Assembly: GCF_039544205.1 (NCBI RefSeq)
Contig: NZ_BAABLF010000013.1
Coordinates: 1-64,000, forward strand
Reading direction: 5' to 3'
Origin: Ferrimonas gelatinilytica
GTDB taxonomy: Bacteria > Pseudomonadota > Gammaproteobacteria > Enterobacterales > Shewanellaceae
DNA length: 64,000 nt
Under the pieces are notes generated by a model that worked only from the letters and a program-made list of their open reading frames with translations, was not told the DNA's origin and did not search any database. Numbering within the stretch: the stretch's first letter is position 1; each line of letters begins with the position of its first letter. The position numbers were made by a program, and so were the translations under genes. Below, in pieces: positions 7,447-16,360 of this stretch.

Positions 7447-9915
7447 TTGTCGACACTGCCCATCCAGGATCTGTTCCCCAGCATCCGCGAAAACCTGAAG
7501 CAACACAATCAGTTGATTCTGCGTGCCCCTACAGGGGCGGGCAAGTCCACCGCGTTGCCATTGGCGATGCTGGCTTGGCCCGAGATCCACGGCAAGATCC
7601 TGCTGTTGGAGCCCCGTCGCCTGGCCGCACGAATGATCGCCCGTTTTCTGGCGACTCAGCTTGGAGAGCGGGTGGGCCAGCGGGTCGGCCTGCGGGTGCG
7701 GGGGGAGAGTAAGGTCTCCGACGACACCCGGCTGGAGGTGGTGACCGAGGGGGTGCTGACCCGGATGATCCAGGCAGATCCTGAGCTGTCTGGTGTGGGG
7801 CTTGTGCTGTTCGATGAGGTGCATGAGCGCCACCTGGCGACGGATCTGGCGCTGGCGCTGGCGCTGGAGGTGCAGGCTGGACTTCGGGATGACCTGACCC
7901 TGATGCTGATGTCCGCCACCCTCCAGGGGCAGCCGCTCAAGACGCTGCTGCCGGAGGCGGTCCTGCTGGAGAGCGAGGGGCGCAGCTACCCGGTATCCCT
8001 GGAGTATGCCCCGGTGCCCGCCGGGCAGCCCTGGCTGGGGGCCCTGGTGAGCCAGGTGCAGCGGCAGCTGTCTGAGCGGGAGGGCAATCTCCTGGTGTTT
8101 CTGCCTGGGATGGGGGAGATCCGTGCCGTGGAGGCCCAGCTGAGAGAGCGTGTCGGGAGAGAGGTGGATCTCTGCCCTCTCTACGGCCAGCTCAGTGCGG
8201 CTGAGCAGGACAGGGCAGTGGCAGTCCCGGCTCCGGGACGTCGCAAGGTGGTGCTGGCCACCAACCTGGCGGAGTCGAGCCTGACCATCGACGGGATCAC
8301 CGTGGTGGTGGACTCCGGTTACCAGCGTCGCGCGGGAATGAATTTGCGCAGCGGCCAGACCCGCCTGGAGCTCGCCCGCATCAGCCAGTCCTCTGCCGCC
8401 CAGCGGGCGGGCCGGGCGGGTCGCCTGATGCCCGGCCACTGTGTACGGCTGTGGAGCGAGGCGATGCAGCAGGGGCTGGCGGAGGCGGAGACGCCGGAGA
8501 TCCAGCGGGCGGATCTCGCCCCCATGGTGCTGGAGCTGGCGGCCTGGGGCAGCCAGGCGGATGAACTCAGCTGGCTCAGTCCGCCACCGGGCAATGCCTT
8601 GGCTCGGGCCCGGCAGCTGTTGCAGCAGCTGGCGCTGCTGGATGATCACGGGCGGATCACCGCCCTGGGGCGCCGAGTGCAGGGGCTGGGGGCGGATCCG
8701 CGCCATGGGCTGATGCTGTTGCGGGGGCTGGAGCGGGAAGCGGCCCAGCCCGGCAGTCTCAAGCTGGCCTGTTTGCTTGCGGCCCTCCTGGAGGAGGGGG
8801 ATCCCCTGCGGGGACGGGATCTCGGCGCCGATCTGGGCCGGCGTCTCACCGCCGCCAGTAGTGGTCGCCATGGCCAGATGGCGAACAAGTGGTTTCGCCA
8901 GCTTACGCGGGGTGGCCGGGCCAGGGAGCGGGAGGCGCACCATAGTGAGGCGGGGGTATTGCTGGCACTGGCTTACCCGGACAGGATTGCCGCCTGCCGG
9001 GATAACGGCCTGCGCTACCAGTTGAGTAACGGCAGTGGTGCGACCCTGGCGGAGCAGGACCCCCTGTTGGGCACTTCCTACCTGGCGGTGGCCAGTCTCA
9101 GTGAACGGGCCGGACGCTCCGATGGCCTGATCCACCTGGCGGTGCAGCTGGACCTGCCCGCCCTGGAGGCGGTTGCACCGCACCTGTTTACCCGTTGTCG
9201 CAGCGCCCATTATGACCGCCAGAGTGGGGTCCTGCGGGCGGAGCAGCAAACCCGGCTTGGCGCCTTGATCACCGCCCGCGAGCCCTGCTCCGATCTGCAG
9301 CCGGAAGATCACCTCTCCGCCCTGTTGGCGGAGATCCGTCGGCGTGGCCTGGCGTGCCTGCCCTGGACAGATCGCAGCCGGGCGCTTCAGCACAGGGTGG
9401 CACTGGCGCAGCGTTACCTGGGGGAACTGGCCTGGCCGGCGCTGGACGACGCCACCCTGGAGCGGGAACTGGCGCAGTGGTTGACCCCCTACCTGACCGG
9501 GATCACTCGCTTTGGCGCCCTGGCCAAGCTGGATCTCTATGGGATCCTGAAAAACCGGGTGCCCTGGGAGCTGCAGAGCATGCTGGCCTCGGAACTGCCG
9601 GAAACCCTGACGGTACCGACCGGATCGGCGCTGACGTTGCAGTACCACGAGGATGGCGTCAGACTGGCGGTCCGGGTGCAGGAGATCTACGGCCAGAGCG
9701 CAACCCCGAGGTTGGCCCGTGGCCAACTGCCGGTGACCCTGGAGCTGCTCTCGCCGGCACGACGTCCGCTGCAGATCACCGAAGATCTGGCGGCGTTCTG
9801 GCAGGGGGCCTGGCAGGAGGTGAAGAAGGAGATGCGCGGACGCTATCCCAAACACCTCTGGCCGGATGATCCGGCCAACACTCAGCCCACCAAAAGAACA
9901 AAGAAATTCAGTTGA
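7447..9915 (+). CDS. hrpB: ATP-dependent RNA helicase-like protein HrpB
   Basis: A DEAH-type superfamily 2 helicase. Walker A is APTGAGKST (27-35), the DExH box is DEVH (about 123-126), then SATL, and motif VI is in QRAGRAGRLMPG. The C-terminal HrpB domain carries RYPKHLWPDDP near the end. The open frame extends upstream, but the family N-terminus begins at the TTG at 7447 (LSTLPIQDLFPSI). That TTG has AGAGAG about eight bases upstream and gives 822 residues, close to the usual 810-825. The cellular role of HrpB is poorly known. It is followed 21 bases later by mrcB, as in E. coli. Confidence 0.92.
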   Translation: MSTLPIQDLFPSIRENLKQHNQLILRAPTGAGKSTALPLAMLAWPEIHGKILLLEPRRLAARMIARFLATQLGERVGQRVGLRVRGESKVSDDTRLEVVTEGVLTRMIQADPELSGVGLVLFDEVHERHLATDLALALALEVQAGLRDDLTLMLMSATLQGQPLKTLLPEAVLLESEGRSYPVSLEYAPVPAGQPWLGALVSQVQRQLSEREGNLLVFLPGMGEIRAVEAQLRERVGREVDLCPLYGQLSAAEQDRAVAVPAPGRRKVVLATNLAESSLTIDGITVVVDSGYQRRAGMNLRSGQTRLELARISQSSAAQRAGRAGRLMPGHCVRLWSEAMQQGLAEAETPEIQRADLAPMVLELAAWGSQADELSWLSPPPGNALARARQLLQQLALLDDHGRITALGRRVQGLGADPRHGLMLLRGLEREAAQPGSLKLACLLAALLEEGDPLRGRDLGADLGRRLTAASSGRHGQMANKWFRQLTRGGRAREREAHHSEAGVLLALAYPDRIAACRDNGLRYQLSNGSGATLAEQDPLLGTSYLAVASLSERAGRSDGLIHLAVQLDLPALEAVAPHLFTRCRSAHYDRQSGVLRAEQQTRLGALITAREPCSDLQPEDHLSALLAEIRRRGLACLPWTDRSRALQHRVALAQRYLGELAWPALDDATLERELAQWLTPYLTGITRFGALAKLDLYGILKNRVPWELQSMLASELPETLTVPTGSALTLQYHEDGVRLAVRVQEIYGQSATPRLARGQLPVTLELLSPARRPLQITEDLAAFWQGAWQEVKKEMRGRYPKHLWPDDPANTQPTKRTKKFS

Positions 9916-9936
9916 TTAAAGGATGGTATTGCGGTC

Positions 9937-12297
9937 ATGGCCGAACGCCGAAGCAAACCTGTAAGCAAAGCCAGCGGCAAGAAAAAACCGGTGGCAAAGT
10001 CCCGTCGCAAAGGCACTCAGCGCAGTCGCTGGCGTGCGCCCATGATCCTGATGGGCAAGATCACCCTGGTGGTGGCGGCGGTGGTGGGCGTCTACGGCAT
10101 CTACCTGGATACCCAGATCGCCCGTAAGTTTGAAGGTCAGAAATTCTTTCTTCCGGCGCAGGTGTTTGCCCGGCCGATGTCGATCTACCCCGGTGCCCCC
10201 ATCACCCATGGGCAGATGAAGCAGGAACTGGCACTGCTGGGCTACCGAAACACCGGCCGGGTTCAGTCCGAGGGGGAGTTCGGTGTCGCTGTTGATCGCA
10301 TCGAGATCTACCGTCGCGCTTTCCAGAGCCCAAACGGCGCCGAAACGCCGCTGAAAGTCACCATCCACTTCCAGGACAACCGGGTTCACCGGGTGGTGCG
10401 TAGCCAGGACCAGCGGGACCTGGGTTTCCTGCAGCTGGAGCCACTGCTGCTGGATAGGATCCTCACCGGAGAGCGAGAGGATCGCCTCTTTGTGCCCCGT
10501 GCCGAGATCCCCGATACCCTGGTGACGGCGCTGCTGCGCACGGAGGACCAGGAGTTTTACGAGCACCACGGCCTCTCCCTCACCGGCATCGCGCGGGCGG
10601 CGCTGGTCAACGCCAGGGCTGGCCGCACCGTACAGGGGGGCAGTACCCTAACCCAGCAGTTGGCCAAGAACTTCTTCCTGACCCACGAACGCAGTTATGT
10701 GCGCAAGGCCAACGAAGCGCTGATGGCGCTGATCATCGACTTCCGCTACCCCAAGGATGAGATCCTCGAGGCTTACCTCAACGAGGTCTACATGGGCCAG
10801 GATGGGGCCATCGCCGTACATGGGGTGGGGCTGGCAGCCTGGCACTACTTCGGCACCCCGCTGGATGAGCTCAACCTGGCGCAGCAGGCCCTGCTGGTGG
10901 CGATGATTAAGGGCCCCAGTTACTACAACCCCTGGCGCTTCCCGGAGCGGGCATTGCAGCGGCGCGACCTGGTGCTGAAGATGATGCTTGAAGAGGGGAT
11001 GATCGGCCGCCATGACTATGAGCAGAACGCCAGCCGGGGTTTGCAACTGAGGGATCCCAACTGGCGCCAGCGGCATAAACTGCCGGGCTTTCGCGGCCTG
11101 ATGCAGCGGGAGTTGGCCCGGCGCTTCGGTGACCAGGTGCTGGACCAGTCCGGTCTGCGGGTTTACACCACCCTGGACCCGCTGGCCCAGCAGGCGGCGG
11201 AGTACGCCGTACGGGAGGGGATCAGCCAGCTGAGCCGCGACCGCAACGATGACCAGCTGCAGGCGGCGATGGTGGTGGTGGATCGCTACCATGGCGGTGT
11301 CCTGGCCCTGGTGGCGGACAGGGAGCCCAACTTCAAGGGGTTCAACCGTGCCCTGGATGCTCGTCGTCCGGTGGGCTCGCTGCTGAAACCTCACGTCTAC
11401 CTGACGGCGCTGGCGGCACCGGAGCAGTTCAACCTGCGCACCCCCCTAGAGGATGAGCCGATCAGCATGAAAAGCAGTGCCGGTCAGGTCTGGGAGCCGC
11501 AGAACGTGGACAAGGCGTTCCGCGGTGAGGTGAGCCTGCTCGATGCTCTGGTGCACTCCTACAACATTCCTACAGTCAACCTGGGGATGTCGGTGGGGCT
11601 GGATGCGGTGAACACCACCCTGCGCAAGGCGGGATGGTCGTCGCGACTGACCAACACCCCGGCGCTGCTGCTCGGCGCCCTGGACGCCAGTCCGCTGCAG
11701 GTGGCCCAGCTGTACCACACCCTGGCGGATGGCGGGCGCTATCGTCCTTTGCACGCCATCGGTCATGTCCTCAACAGTGAGGGCGAACGTCTGGTGGAGC
11801 CGATGCCGGCGTCCGAAGCGGTGCTGCCGGAGGGGGCCGCCTGGCTGACCAACTACGCTCTGACCCAGGTGGTCGAGCGGGGCACCGCCAAGCGCCTGAA
11901 ACAGCAGTATCCCGGGCTCACCCTGGCGGGCAAAACCGGTACCACCAGTGAGGGCCGTGATGCCTGGTATGCCGGGTTCGATGACCGTGATGTGGTGGTG
12001 ACCTGGGTCGGTCGCGATGACAACAGTGCCGCCGGGCTCTACGGCAGCTCTGCAGCCTTGCCGCTGTACCAGAGCTACCTGGCCAAGCGGGAGCCGCTCT
12101 CGCTGGTGCTGCCAAGGCCGGTGGAGATCACCGACGGTCACTTCGATGCCCAGGGCCAGCCGGTGGCTGCCCGCTGCCGGGGTGCGGCGGCCGTGCCTGC
12201 GGACAGGGTCAGTTGGCCGGATCCCCGGGGTTGCACCGGAGGTGACAGCAAGACCGCAGAGGATCGCAACTGGTTTGAGCGTCTGCTGGGATTCTGA
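9937..12297 (+). CDS. mrcB: Penicillin-binding protein 1B
   Basis: A bifunctional class A PBP that polymerises and cross-links peptidoglycan. A basic cytoplasmic tail is followed by one membrane helix (about 36-57) and a UB2H-like regulatory segment. The GT51 glycosyltransferase has its catalytic Glu near residue 203 in TEDQEFYEHHG and the GGSTLTQQLAKN motif. The transpeptidase has the SLLK nucleophile (Ser481), SYN, and KTGTTSEG (Lys666). Length 786 is slightly short of E. coli PBP1b (844 in the long form). In E. coli UB2H is the contact for LpoB; no lpoB is in this window. A heptamer array follows the stop codon. Confidence 0.96.
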   Translation: MAERRSKPVSKASGKKKPVAKSRRKGTQRSRWRAPMILMGKITLVVAAVVGVYGIYLDTQIARKFEGQKFFLPAQVFARPMSIYPGAPITHGQMKQELALLGYRNTGRVQSEGEFGVAVDRIEIYRRAFQSPNGAETPLKVTIHFQDNRVHRVVRSQDQRDLGFLQLEPLLLDRILTGEREDRLFVPRAEIPDTLVTALLRTEDQEFYEHHGLSLTGIARAALVNARAGRTVQGGSTLTQQLAKNFFLTHERSYVRKANEALMALIIDFRYPKDEILEAYLNEVYMGQDGAIAVHGVGLAAWHYFGTPLDELNLAQQALLVAMIKGPSYYNPWRFPERALQRRDLVLKMMLEEGMIGRHDYEQNASRGLQLRDPNWRQRHKLPGFRGLMQRELARRFGDQVLDQSGLRVYTTLDPLAQQAAEYAVREGISQLSRDRNDDQLQAAMVVVDRYHGGVLALVADREPNFKGFNRALDARRPVGSLLKPHVYLTALAAPEQFNLRTPLEDEPISMKSSAGQVWEPQNVDKAFRGEVSLLDALVHSYNIPTVNLGMSVGLDAVNTTLRKAGWSSRLTNTPALLLGALDASPLQVAQLYHTLADGGRYRPLHAIGHVLNSEGERLVEPMPASEAVLPEGAAWLTNYALTQVVERGTAKRLKQQYPGLTLAGKTGTTSEGRDAWYAGFDDRDVVVTWVGRDDNSAAGLYGSSAALPLYQSYLAKREPLSLVLPRPVEITDGHFDAQGQPVAARCRGAAAVPADRVSWPDPRGCTGGDSKTAEDRNWFERLLGF

Positions 12298-12312
12298 AGC
12301 CAGGAGCGAAGA

Positions 12313-12594
12313 GCTAGGTTCTAGGTTCTAGGTGCTAGGTTCTAGGTTCTAGGTGCTAGGTGCTAGGTGCTAGGTGCTAGGTTCTAGGTTCTAGGTTCTA
12401 GGTTCTAGGTTCTAGGTTCTAGGTTCTAGGTTCTAGGTTCTAGGTTCTAGGTTCTAGGTTCTAGGTTCTAGGTTCTAGGTTCTAGGTTCTAGGTTCTAGG
12501 TTCTAGGTTCTANCTGGGTGCTGGGTGCTGGGTGCTGGGTGCTGGGTGCTGGGTGCTAGGTTCTAGGTGCTAGGTGCTAGGTGCTAGGTTCTAA
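12313..12594. repeat. Large heptamer tandem array (GGTTCTA / GGTGCTA / GGTGCTG)
   Basis: About forty consecutive 7-bp steps follow mrcB. They are mixed GGTTCTA and GGTGCTA, then a homogeneous run of GGTTCTA (about 12380-12512), an ambiguous base n at 12513, a block of GGGTGCT, then GGTTCTA and GGTGCTA again. The n at the switch of variant suggests the assembler did not resolve the array, so the true length may differ. No protein or CRISPR-like spacer structure is present. Confidence 0.92.
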
Positions 12595-12929
12595 GAGCTA
12601 AGATCAGCTCCGAGTTCTAAATTCTTAGTTCCTGGGCCCTAAGCGCGAGGGCCGGCACTTGCTGCTGTTCCTAGAACCTAGGCGCTTCCCTATATGGCTG
12701 TTCCTAAATATGCTCCACTTTTGTGAATGCTCAGGCTCCTTGGGCTTGGCTCCGGTTCTTAGGAACTAGGACCTAGAACCGAGTTCCTAAGAGCTTGGTG
12801 CTCGACTACACCAGGTTACCTTCGCGAACGGCAGGGTGAAGCACAATTCGGAACAGTAATTTAGTACCTGCTTTTAGGAACATTCATCTCCTTGGGGGGC
12901 GTGCTGATTGCCCCTGGACCCGTTGAGTC
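12595..12929. other. Degenerate repeat remnants upstream of gntR
   Basis: No gene is seen. Scattered CCTAGG, GGAACTAGGACCTAG and similar heptamer remnants continue to about 12800, in both orientations, and look like decayed repeat. The last 130 bases should hold the gntR promoter, but no convincing -35/-10 pair or GntR-type palindrome was found. Confidence 0.6.
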
Positions 12930-13928
12930 ATGACAAGAAAAAAAAGACCGACACTGCAAGATGTGGCTGACCGGGTTGGCCTGACCAAGATGACCATCAG
13001 TCGCTACCTGCGGGAGCCCGGGCTGGTCTCTTCGGCCACCGGAGATCGGATCGCCGAGGCGCTGGAAGCCCTGGGCTACATCCACAGTCGGGCACCGGAG
13101 ATCCTCTCCAATGCCCGCAGCCGGGCTATCGGAGTGCTGGTTCCCTCGCTGACCAACCAGGTGTTCGCGGAGGTGATCCGCGGCATCGAGTCGGTGACCG
13201 CCCCGGCGGGCTATCAGACCATGTTGGCGCACTACGGCTACAACGCCGAGCAGGAGCAACGCCATGTCGAAGCCCTACTCTCCTACCACGTCGATGCCCT
13301 GCTGTTATCGGAGCAGTCGCACACTCCGAGGACCCTGAAGATGATCGCCACCGCCGGCATCCCCGTGGTGGAGATGATGGATTGCAGTGAAACGCCGATT
13401 CAGCATGGGGTGGGGGTGGATAACCGGTTGGCCGCGGAGCAGATGGTTACCGCGATGATCGCCCGGGGACACCGCCGTATCGTCTACCTTAGCGCCCGTC
13501 AGGATCGTCGTACCCGGCTGCGGGCGGAGGGCTACGCGGCGGCGATGGAGGCTCAAGGGTTGTTACCGAGAGCTCTGGAGACCACCGAGCACTCCAGCTT
13601 CAGCATGGGGGCAAACCTGCTGGGGCAACTGCTGGCACGCTGGCCTGATTGTGATGGTGTGTTCTGTACCAACGATGACCTGGCGGCGGGGGTGATCTTC
13701 GAATGCCAGCGTCGCGGGATCGCGGTACCGCAGCAGATTGGGGTCGCCGGTTTTCATGGCCTCGACTTTGGCCAGGCGATGAGCCCCCAGATTGCGTCGG
13801 TGGTGACGCCCCGTTTCGAGATTGGCGCTCGGGCTGCCCAGCTGACGCTTGAGGCACTGGAAGACGAGGCGATGCCGCCACAGCGGCAGATCCTGCCGGT
13901 GGAGTTGGCGTTGGGGGGAACCCTTTAA
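12930..13928 (+). CDS. gntR: Gluconate operon repressor GntR (LacI family)
   Basis: GntR represses gluconate uptake and phosphorylation genes and is released by gluconate. The N-terminal LacI helix-turn-helix is LQDVADRVGLTKMTISRYLR, followed by the hinge and a periplasmic-binding-like sensor domain. It matches E. coli GntR closely over long stretches (SRAIGVLVPSLTNQVFAEV, QTMLAHYGY, GVFCTNDDLA, GVAGFHG). Length 332 is normal. ATG 12930 lacks a good ribosome-binding site, but no better start is in frame. gntK follows after 276 bases that carry two GntR-like palindromes. Confidence 0.95.
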   Translation: MTRKKRPTLQDVADRVGLTKMTISRYLREPGLVSSATGDRIAEALEALGYIHSRAPEILSNARSRAIGVLVPSLTNQVFAEVIRGIESVTAPAGYQTMLAHYGYNAEQEQRHVEALLSYHVDALLLSEQSHTPRTLKMIATAGIPVVEMMDCSETPIQHGVGVDNRLAAEQMVTAMIARGHRRIVYLSARQDRRTRLRAEGYAAAMEAQGLLPRALETTEHSSFSMGANLLGQLLARWPDCDGVFCTNDDLAAGVIFECQRRGIAVPQQIGVAGFHGLDFGQAMSPQIASVVTPRFEIGARAAQLTLEALEDEAMPPQRQILPVELALGGTL

Positions 13929-13954
13929 CCCTCTGCCCTGGGATCACCGCACTT

Positions 13955-13968
13955 TGTTATCCGTTACA
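13955..13968. promoter_or_regulatory. Putative GntR operator 1 upstream of gntK
   Basis: TGTTATCCGTTACA is an imperfect palindrome that fits the GntR pattern TGTTAC-C/G-SG-TWACA with one substituted base. It lies 27 bases after the gntR stop and 237 bases upstream of gntK. Confidence 0.55.
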
Positions 13969-14127
13969 TGAACGGGTTTTCAATCCAGTTATTAATTGTG
14001 GTTACCCTGGTGCGAATTCCGGGACCAGATTGTTGAGTGGCGCAAATTTCAGCAGGCATTTGTGCCCTCTTTCCGGGGGAGCGCGGGGTTCACAGCTTTT
14101 CACAGTCGGGGATTTACAGGGCGGATG

Positions 14128-14139
14128 GTTACCGGTAAC
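14128..14139. promoter_or_regulatory. Putative GntR operator 2 upstream of gntK
   Basis: GTTACCGGTAAC is a perfect 12-bp palindrome flanked by ATG and ATC, matching the core of known E. coli GntR operators. It lies 66 bases before the gntK start, a position suited to promoter occlusion. Two sites 160-175 bases apart would also permit DNA looping, as reported for E. coli gnt promoters. Confidence 0.7.
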
Positions 14140-14204
14140 ATCCGGGCGTCCTGCTGCTGCTAATCGAGGCGCAGCGTTGTTGGCCAGGAGTCCGGAGTTC
14201 GGTC

Positions 14205-14729
14205 ATGTCACACCCCCATTCAGGCTGCAGTTTTATCATCATGGGCGTTTCCAGTACCGGTAAATCGGTAGTGGGAGAGCGCCTGGCCGCCCGTCTTGGC
14301 GCCAAGTTTATCGATGGCGATGATCTCCATCCCAGGGCCAATATCCTCAAGATGGCCTCCGGGGAGCCGCTCAATGACGAGGACCGTGCCCCCTGGCTGG
14401 AGCGGATCCGGGATGTGGCGTTTTCGGTAGAGCGTAAGAACGAAGTGGCGGTGGTGGTCTGCTCCGCCCTCAAGAAGTGTTACCGGGATACCTTGCGGGA
14501 GGGAAACGACAAGGTGCGTTTCCTCCATCTCCATGGGGATTTTGAGTTGATTGCGGATCGGATGCGGGCCCGCCAAGGGCACTTCATGCCCCTGGCATTG
14601 CTGGAGAATCAGTTCCAGACATTGGAACTGGCGGGGGAGGGGGAACCGGATGTGAACCGCATCGGTATCGAGGTGCCCATTGATGCGGTGGTCGAACGCT
14701 GCGTCACCGTAATCAATGGGGCCGTCTGA
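14205..14729 (+). CDS. gntK: Gluconokinase
   Basis: Phosphorylates D-gluconate to 6-phosphogluconate, feeding the Entner-Doudoroff or pentose phosphate route. The 174 residues match E. coli GntK (175). The P-loop is GVSSTGKS (14-21); FIDGDDLHP, CSALKKCYRD and the C-terminal EGEPD segment are typical. Start ATG 14205 has CCGGAG seven bases upstream. It is probably controlled by gntR directly upstream, and the GntP permease at 26993 would supply its substrate. From the stop to 14920 there are inverted repeats but no clear U-tract terminator. Confidence 0.95.
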   Translation: MSHPHSGCSFIIMGVSSTGKSVVGERLAARLGAKFIDGDDLHPRANILKMASGEPLNDEDRAPWLERIRDVAFSVERKNEVAVVVCSALKKCYRDTLREGNDKVRFLHLHGDFELIADRMRARQGHFMPLALLENQFQTLELAGEGEPDVNRIGIEVPIDAVVERCVTVINGAV

Positions 14730-14920
14730 ACTCTCGCCCTGACTTTACCCTCTCTCAGCCCGGCCCCCGGGGCGTTCAACAGAGCCCGATCCCGGGTGCT
14801 GTTGAGCTTGCCAATAGGCCCGGGACGGCGCTGCTGCTTATGACACTTACGCCCAGGGAACCTGGCTCCGACAGGGAAACCAGGCAGGCGGCTTAGGCCG
14901 TTGAAATTGAAACGGGGCGA

Positions 14921-16114
14921 TCACTGAGGCGGAGTCTGCCAGACTTTGCCCTTTACAGCCTTGTCGTAGCCATATTGGTAGAGCCGCTCCAGGGCCGCTG
15001 GCTCAAACATCTTTTTGTGTTCGCCGATATAGAAATCCTCATCAATGGCGGTATAGGCCATTTCAAAATCCAGGATCTCGGAGAAGTAGCCGATCCGGTA
15101 AAGGTCGCCCTGCGTTTGCTGCACCATCATATTGCTCACGGTGCGTTTGAGCAGTTCCACGCCGGAATCTTTGATCTTTTGGTAGGGCACGGTGATGAAA
15201 CCGTTGCGTACCACGTAGACTTTGGGACGTTCAGAGAGCCCCAGAGAATCGCTGATCTGTCCGTAACCGAAACCGGACGGGTCAAAAAATACCTGGGCAG
15301 TGACACCCCCATCCACATGCATCTCCTCCCGTATCTGACCATCCTGGTAGACCGGAATAAACTGGGGCGGGAAGACACCGGGGATTGCCGCACTGCCAGC
15401 GAGGATCTGGTGAATCAGCTCAATGCGGTTGGGCAGGTCACTGTTGGCGATGGCGCCGATGTTCCAGATGATCAGCCTGCCCGCTTCGATATGGGTGGTG
15501 CCGATAAAGAGGCGGCGCCCGAGGCGGTGCTGTTCGGCCAGCTCGTCGATGAACTCCTCGGGGTAGGTTTCCGTGACCAGTGCCAGGATCTGCTTGCCGG
15601 AGGTGAAGGCATCTTTAAACAGGGTGCGGAGGAAGTTCTTTCTGCCCAGAATTGTCTTATCGTCGATCTCCACCATCACCTCGTGCAGCTCATCCAGCCG
15701 CTCATCGCCAAGGAAGGCGAAGGGGGCAATCAAGGCCCCGGCGCTGATCCCGGTCACCACATCGAAGGTGGGGAGCTGATTGTTGTGGCTTAAACCATTG
15801 AGCACGCCGGCTCCGTAAGCGCCGTTAGCGCCACCGCCCGAGAGGGCCAGGACGGTCAGCCGCTCGCCCTGCGGACGCAGGCGGGGTTCACCAGGTTCAT
15901 CGCCCAGCAGGAAAGTCGGCTGTTCATCCTCCCAGAATCGATAGGGTTCTTCCGGTACGACGCCATCGGGGTGTAATCGAACGTTGCGAAGCTGGGCAAG
16001 ATCGACCCGCTGCTCCATCGTGTGTTTTTTACTCAGTTCGTTGGTTTCTTCCGGGTGGCTGGCGCAGCCAAGCAGCGTCAGGCTCACCAGAGAGAAAAGC
16101 AGCAGCGCGCGCAT
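14921..16114 (-). CDS. Patatin-like phospholipase lipoprotein
   Basis: The N-terminus is a lipoprotein signal (LLFSLVSLTLLGC, Cys17), so the mature protein is membrane-anchored in the envelope. The patatin catalytic set is complete: oxyanion loop GGGANGAYGAG (about 93-103), nucleophile GISAG (Ser124) and the dyad Asp in DGG (Asp268). Patatins hydrolyse acyl ester bonds of lipids; the true substrate here is unknown. Length 397. Its neighbours give no functional link, and it appears to be transcribed alone. Confidence 0.87.
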   Translation of the reverse strand: MRALLLFSLVSLTLLGCASHPEETNELSKKHTMEQRVDLAQLRNVRLHPDGVVPEEPYRFWEDEQPTFLLGDEPGEPRLRPQGERLTVLALSGGGANGAYGAGVLNGLSHNNQLPTFDVVTGISAGALIAPFAFLGDERLDELHEVMVEIDDKTILGRKNFLRTLFKDAFTSGKQILALVTETYPEEFIDELAEQHRLGRRLFIGTTHIEAGRLIIWNIGAIANSDLPNRIELIHQILAGSAAIPGVFPPQFIPVYQDGQIREEMHVDGGVTAQVFFDPSGFGYGQISDSLGLSERPKVYVVRNGFITVPYQKIKDSGVELLKRTVSNMMVQQTQGDLYRIGYFSEILDFEMAYTAIDEDFYIGEHKKMFEPAALERLYQYGYDKAVKGKVWQTPPQ

Positions 16115-16326
16115 GGCGTTTCCTCCAAATCATGGCGTAGGGAGTCGGTAATCGATTCAAAATGAACAGATTTGACCCACCAAGCATAGATGATGGAAAG
16201 CAGGAGACATGATGAGGCGCTGGTGTTTTTTTGCCCAGTGCGGGAAAGGTGCGTCGAATAGGGTGAGCTCGCGACGGTTGAGCAGTGAGATGCGCTTTTC
16301 CAGATAGGCGCGAGGCGGCGAAGAGC

Positions 16327-16351
16327 CATGCGAAGACAGGGTCTTCGCATG
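16327..16351 (-). terminator. Hairpin after the DUF2797 gene
   Basis: CATGCGAAGAC (16327-16337) and GTCTTCGCATG (16341-16351) form a perfect 11-bp stem with a three-base loop, ten bases past the DUF2797 stop. No U-run follows on the minus strand, so termination would be weak or factor-dependent. Confidence 0.4.
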
Positions 16352-16360
16352 GCGGGGGGA

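Noticed and set aside
12313..12594. Possible CRISPR array
   Set aside because: The unit is 7 bp with no spacers of constant length and no cas genes nearby; it is a simple tandem repeat.
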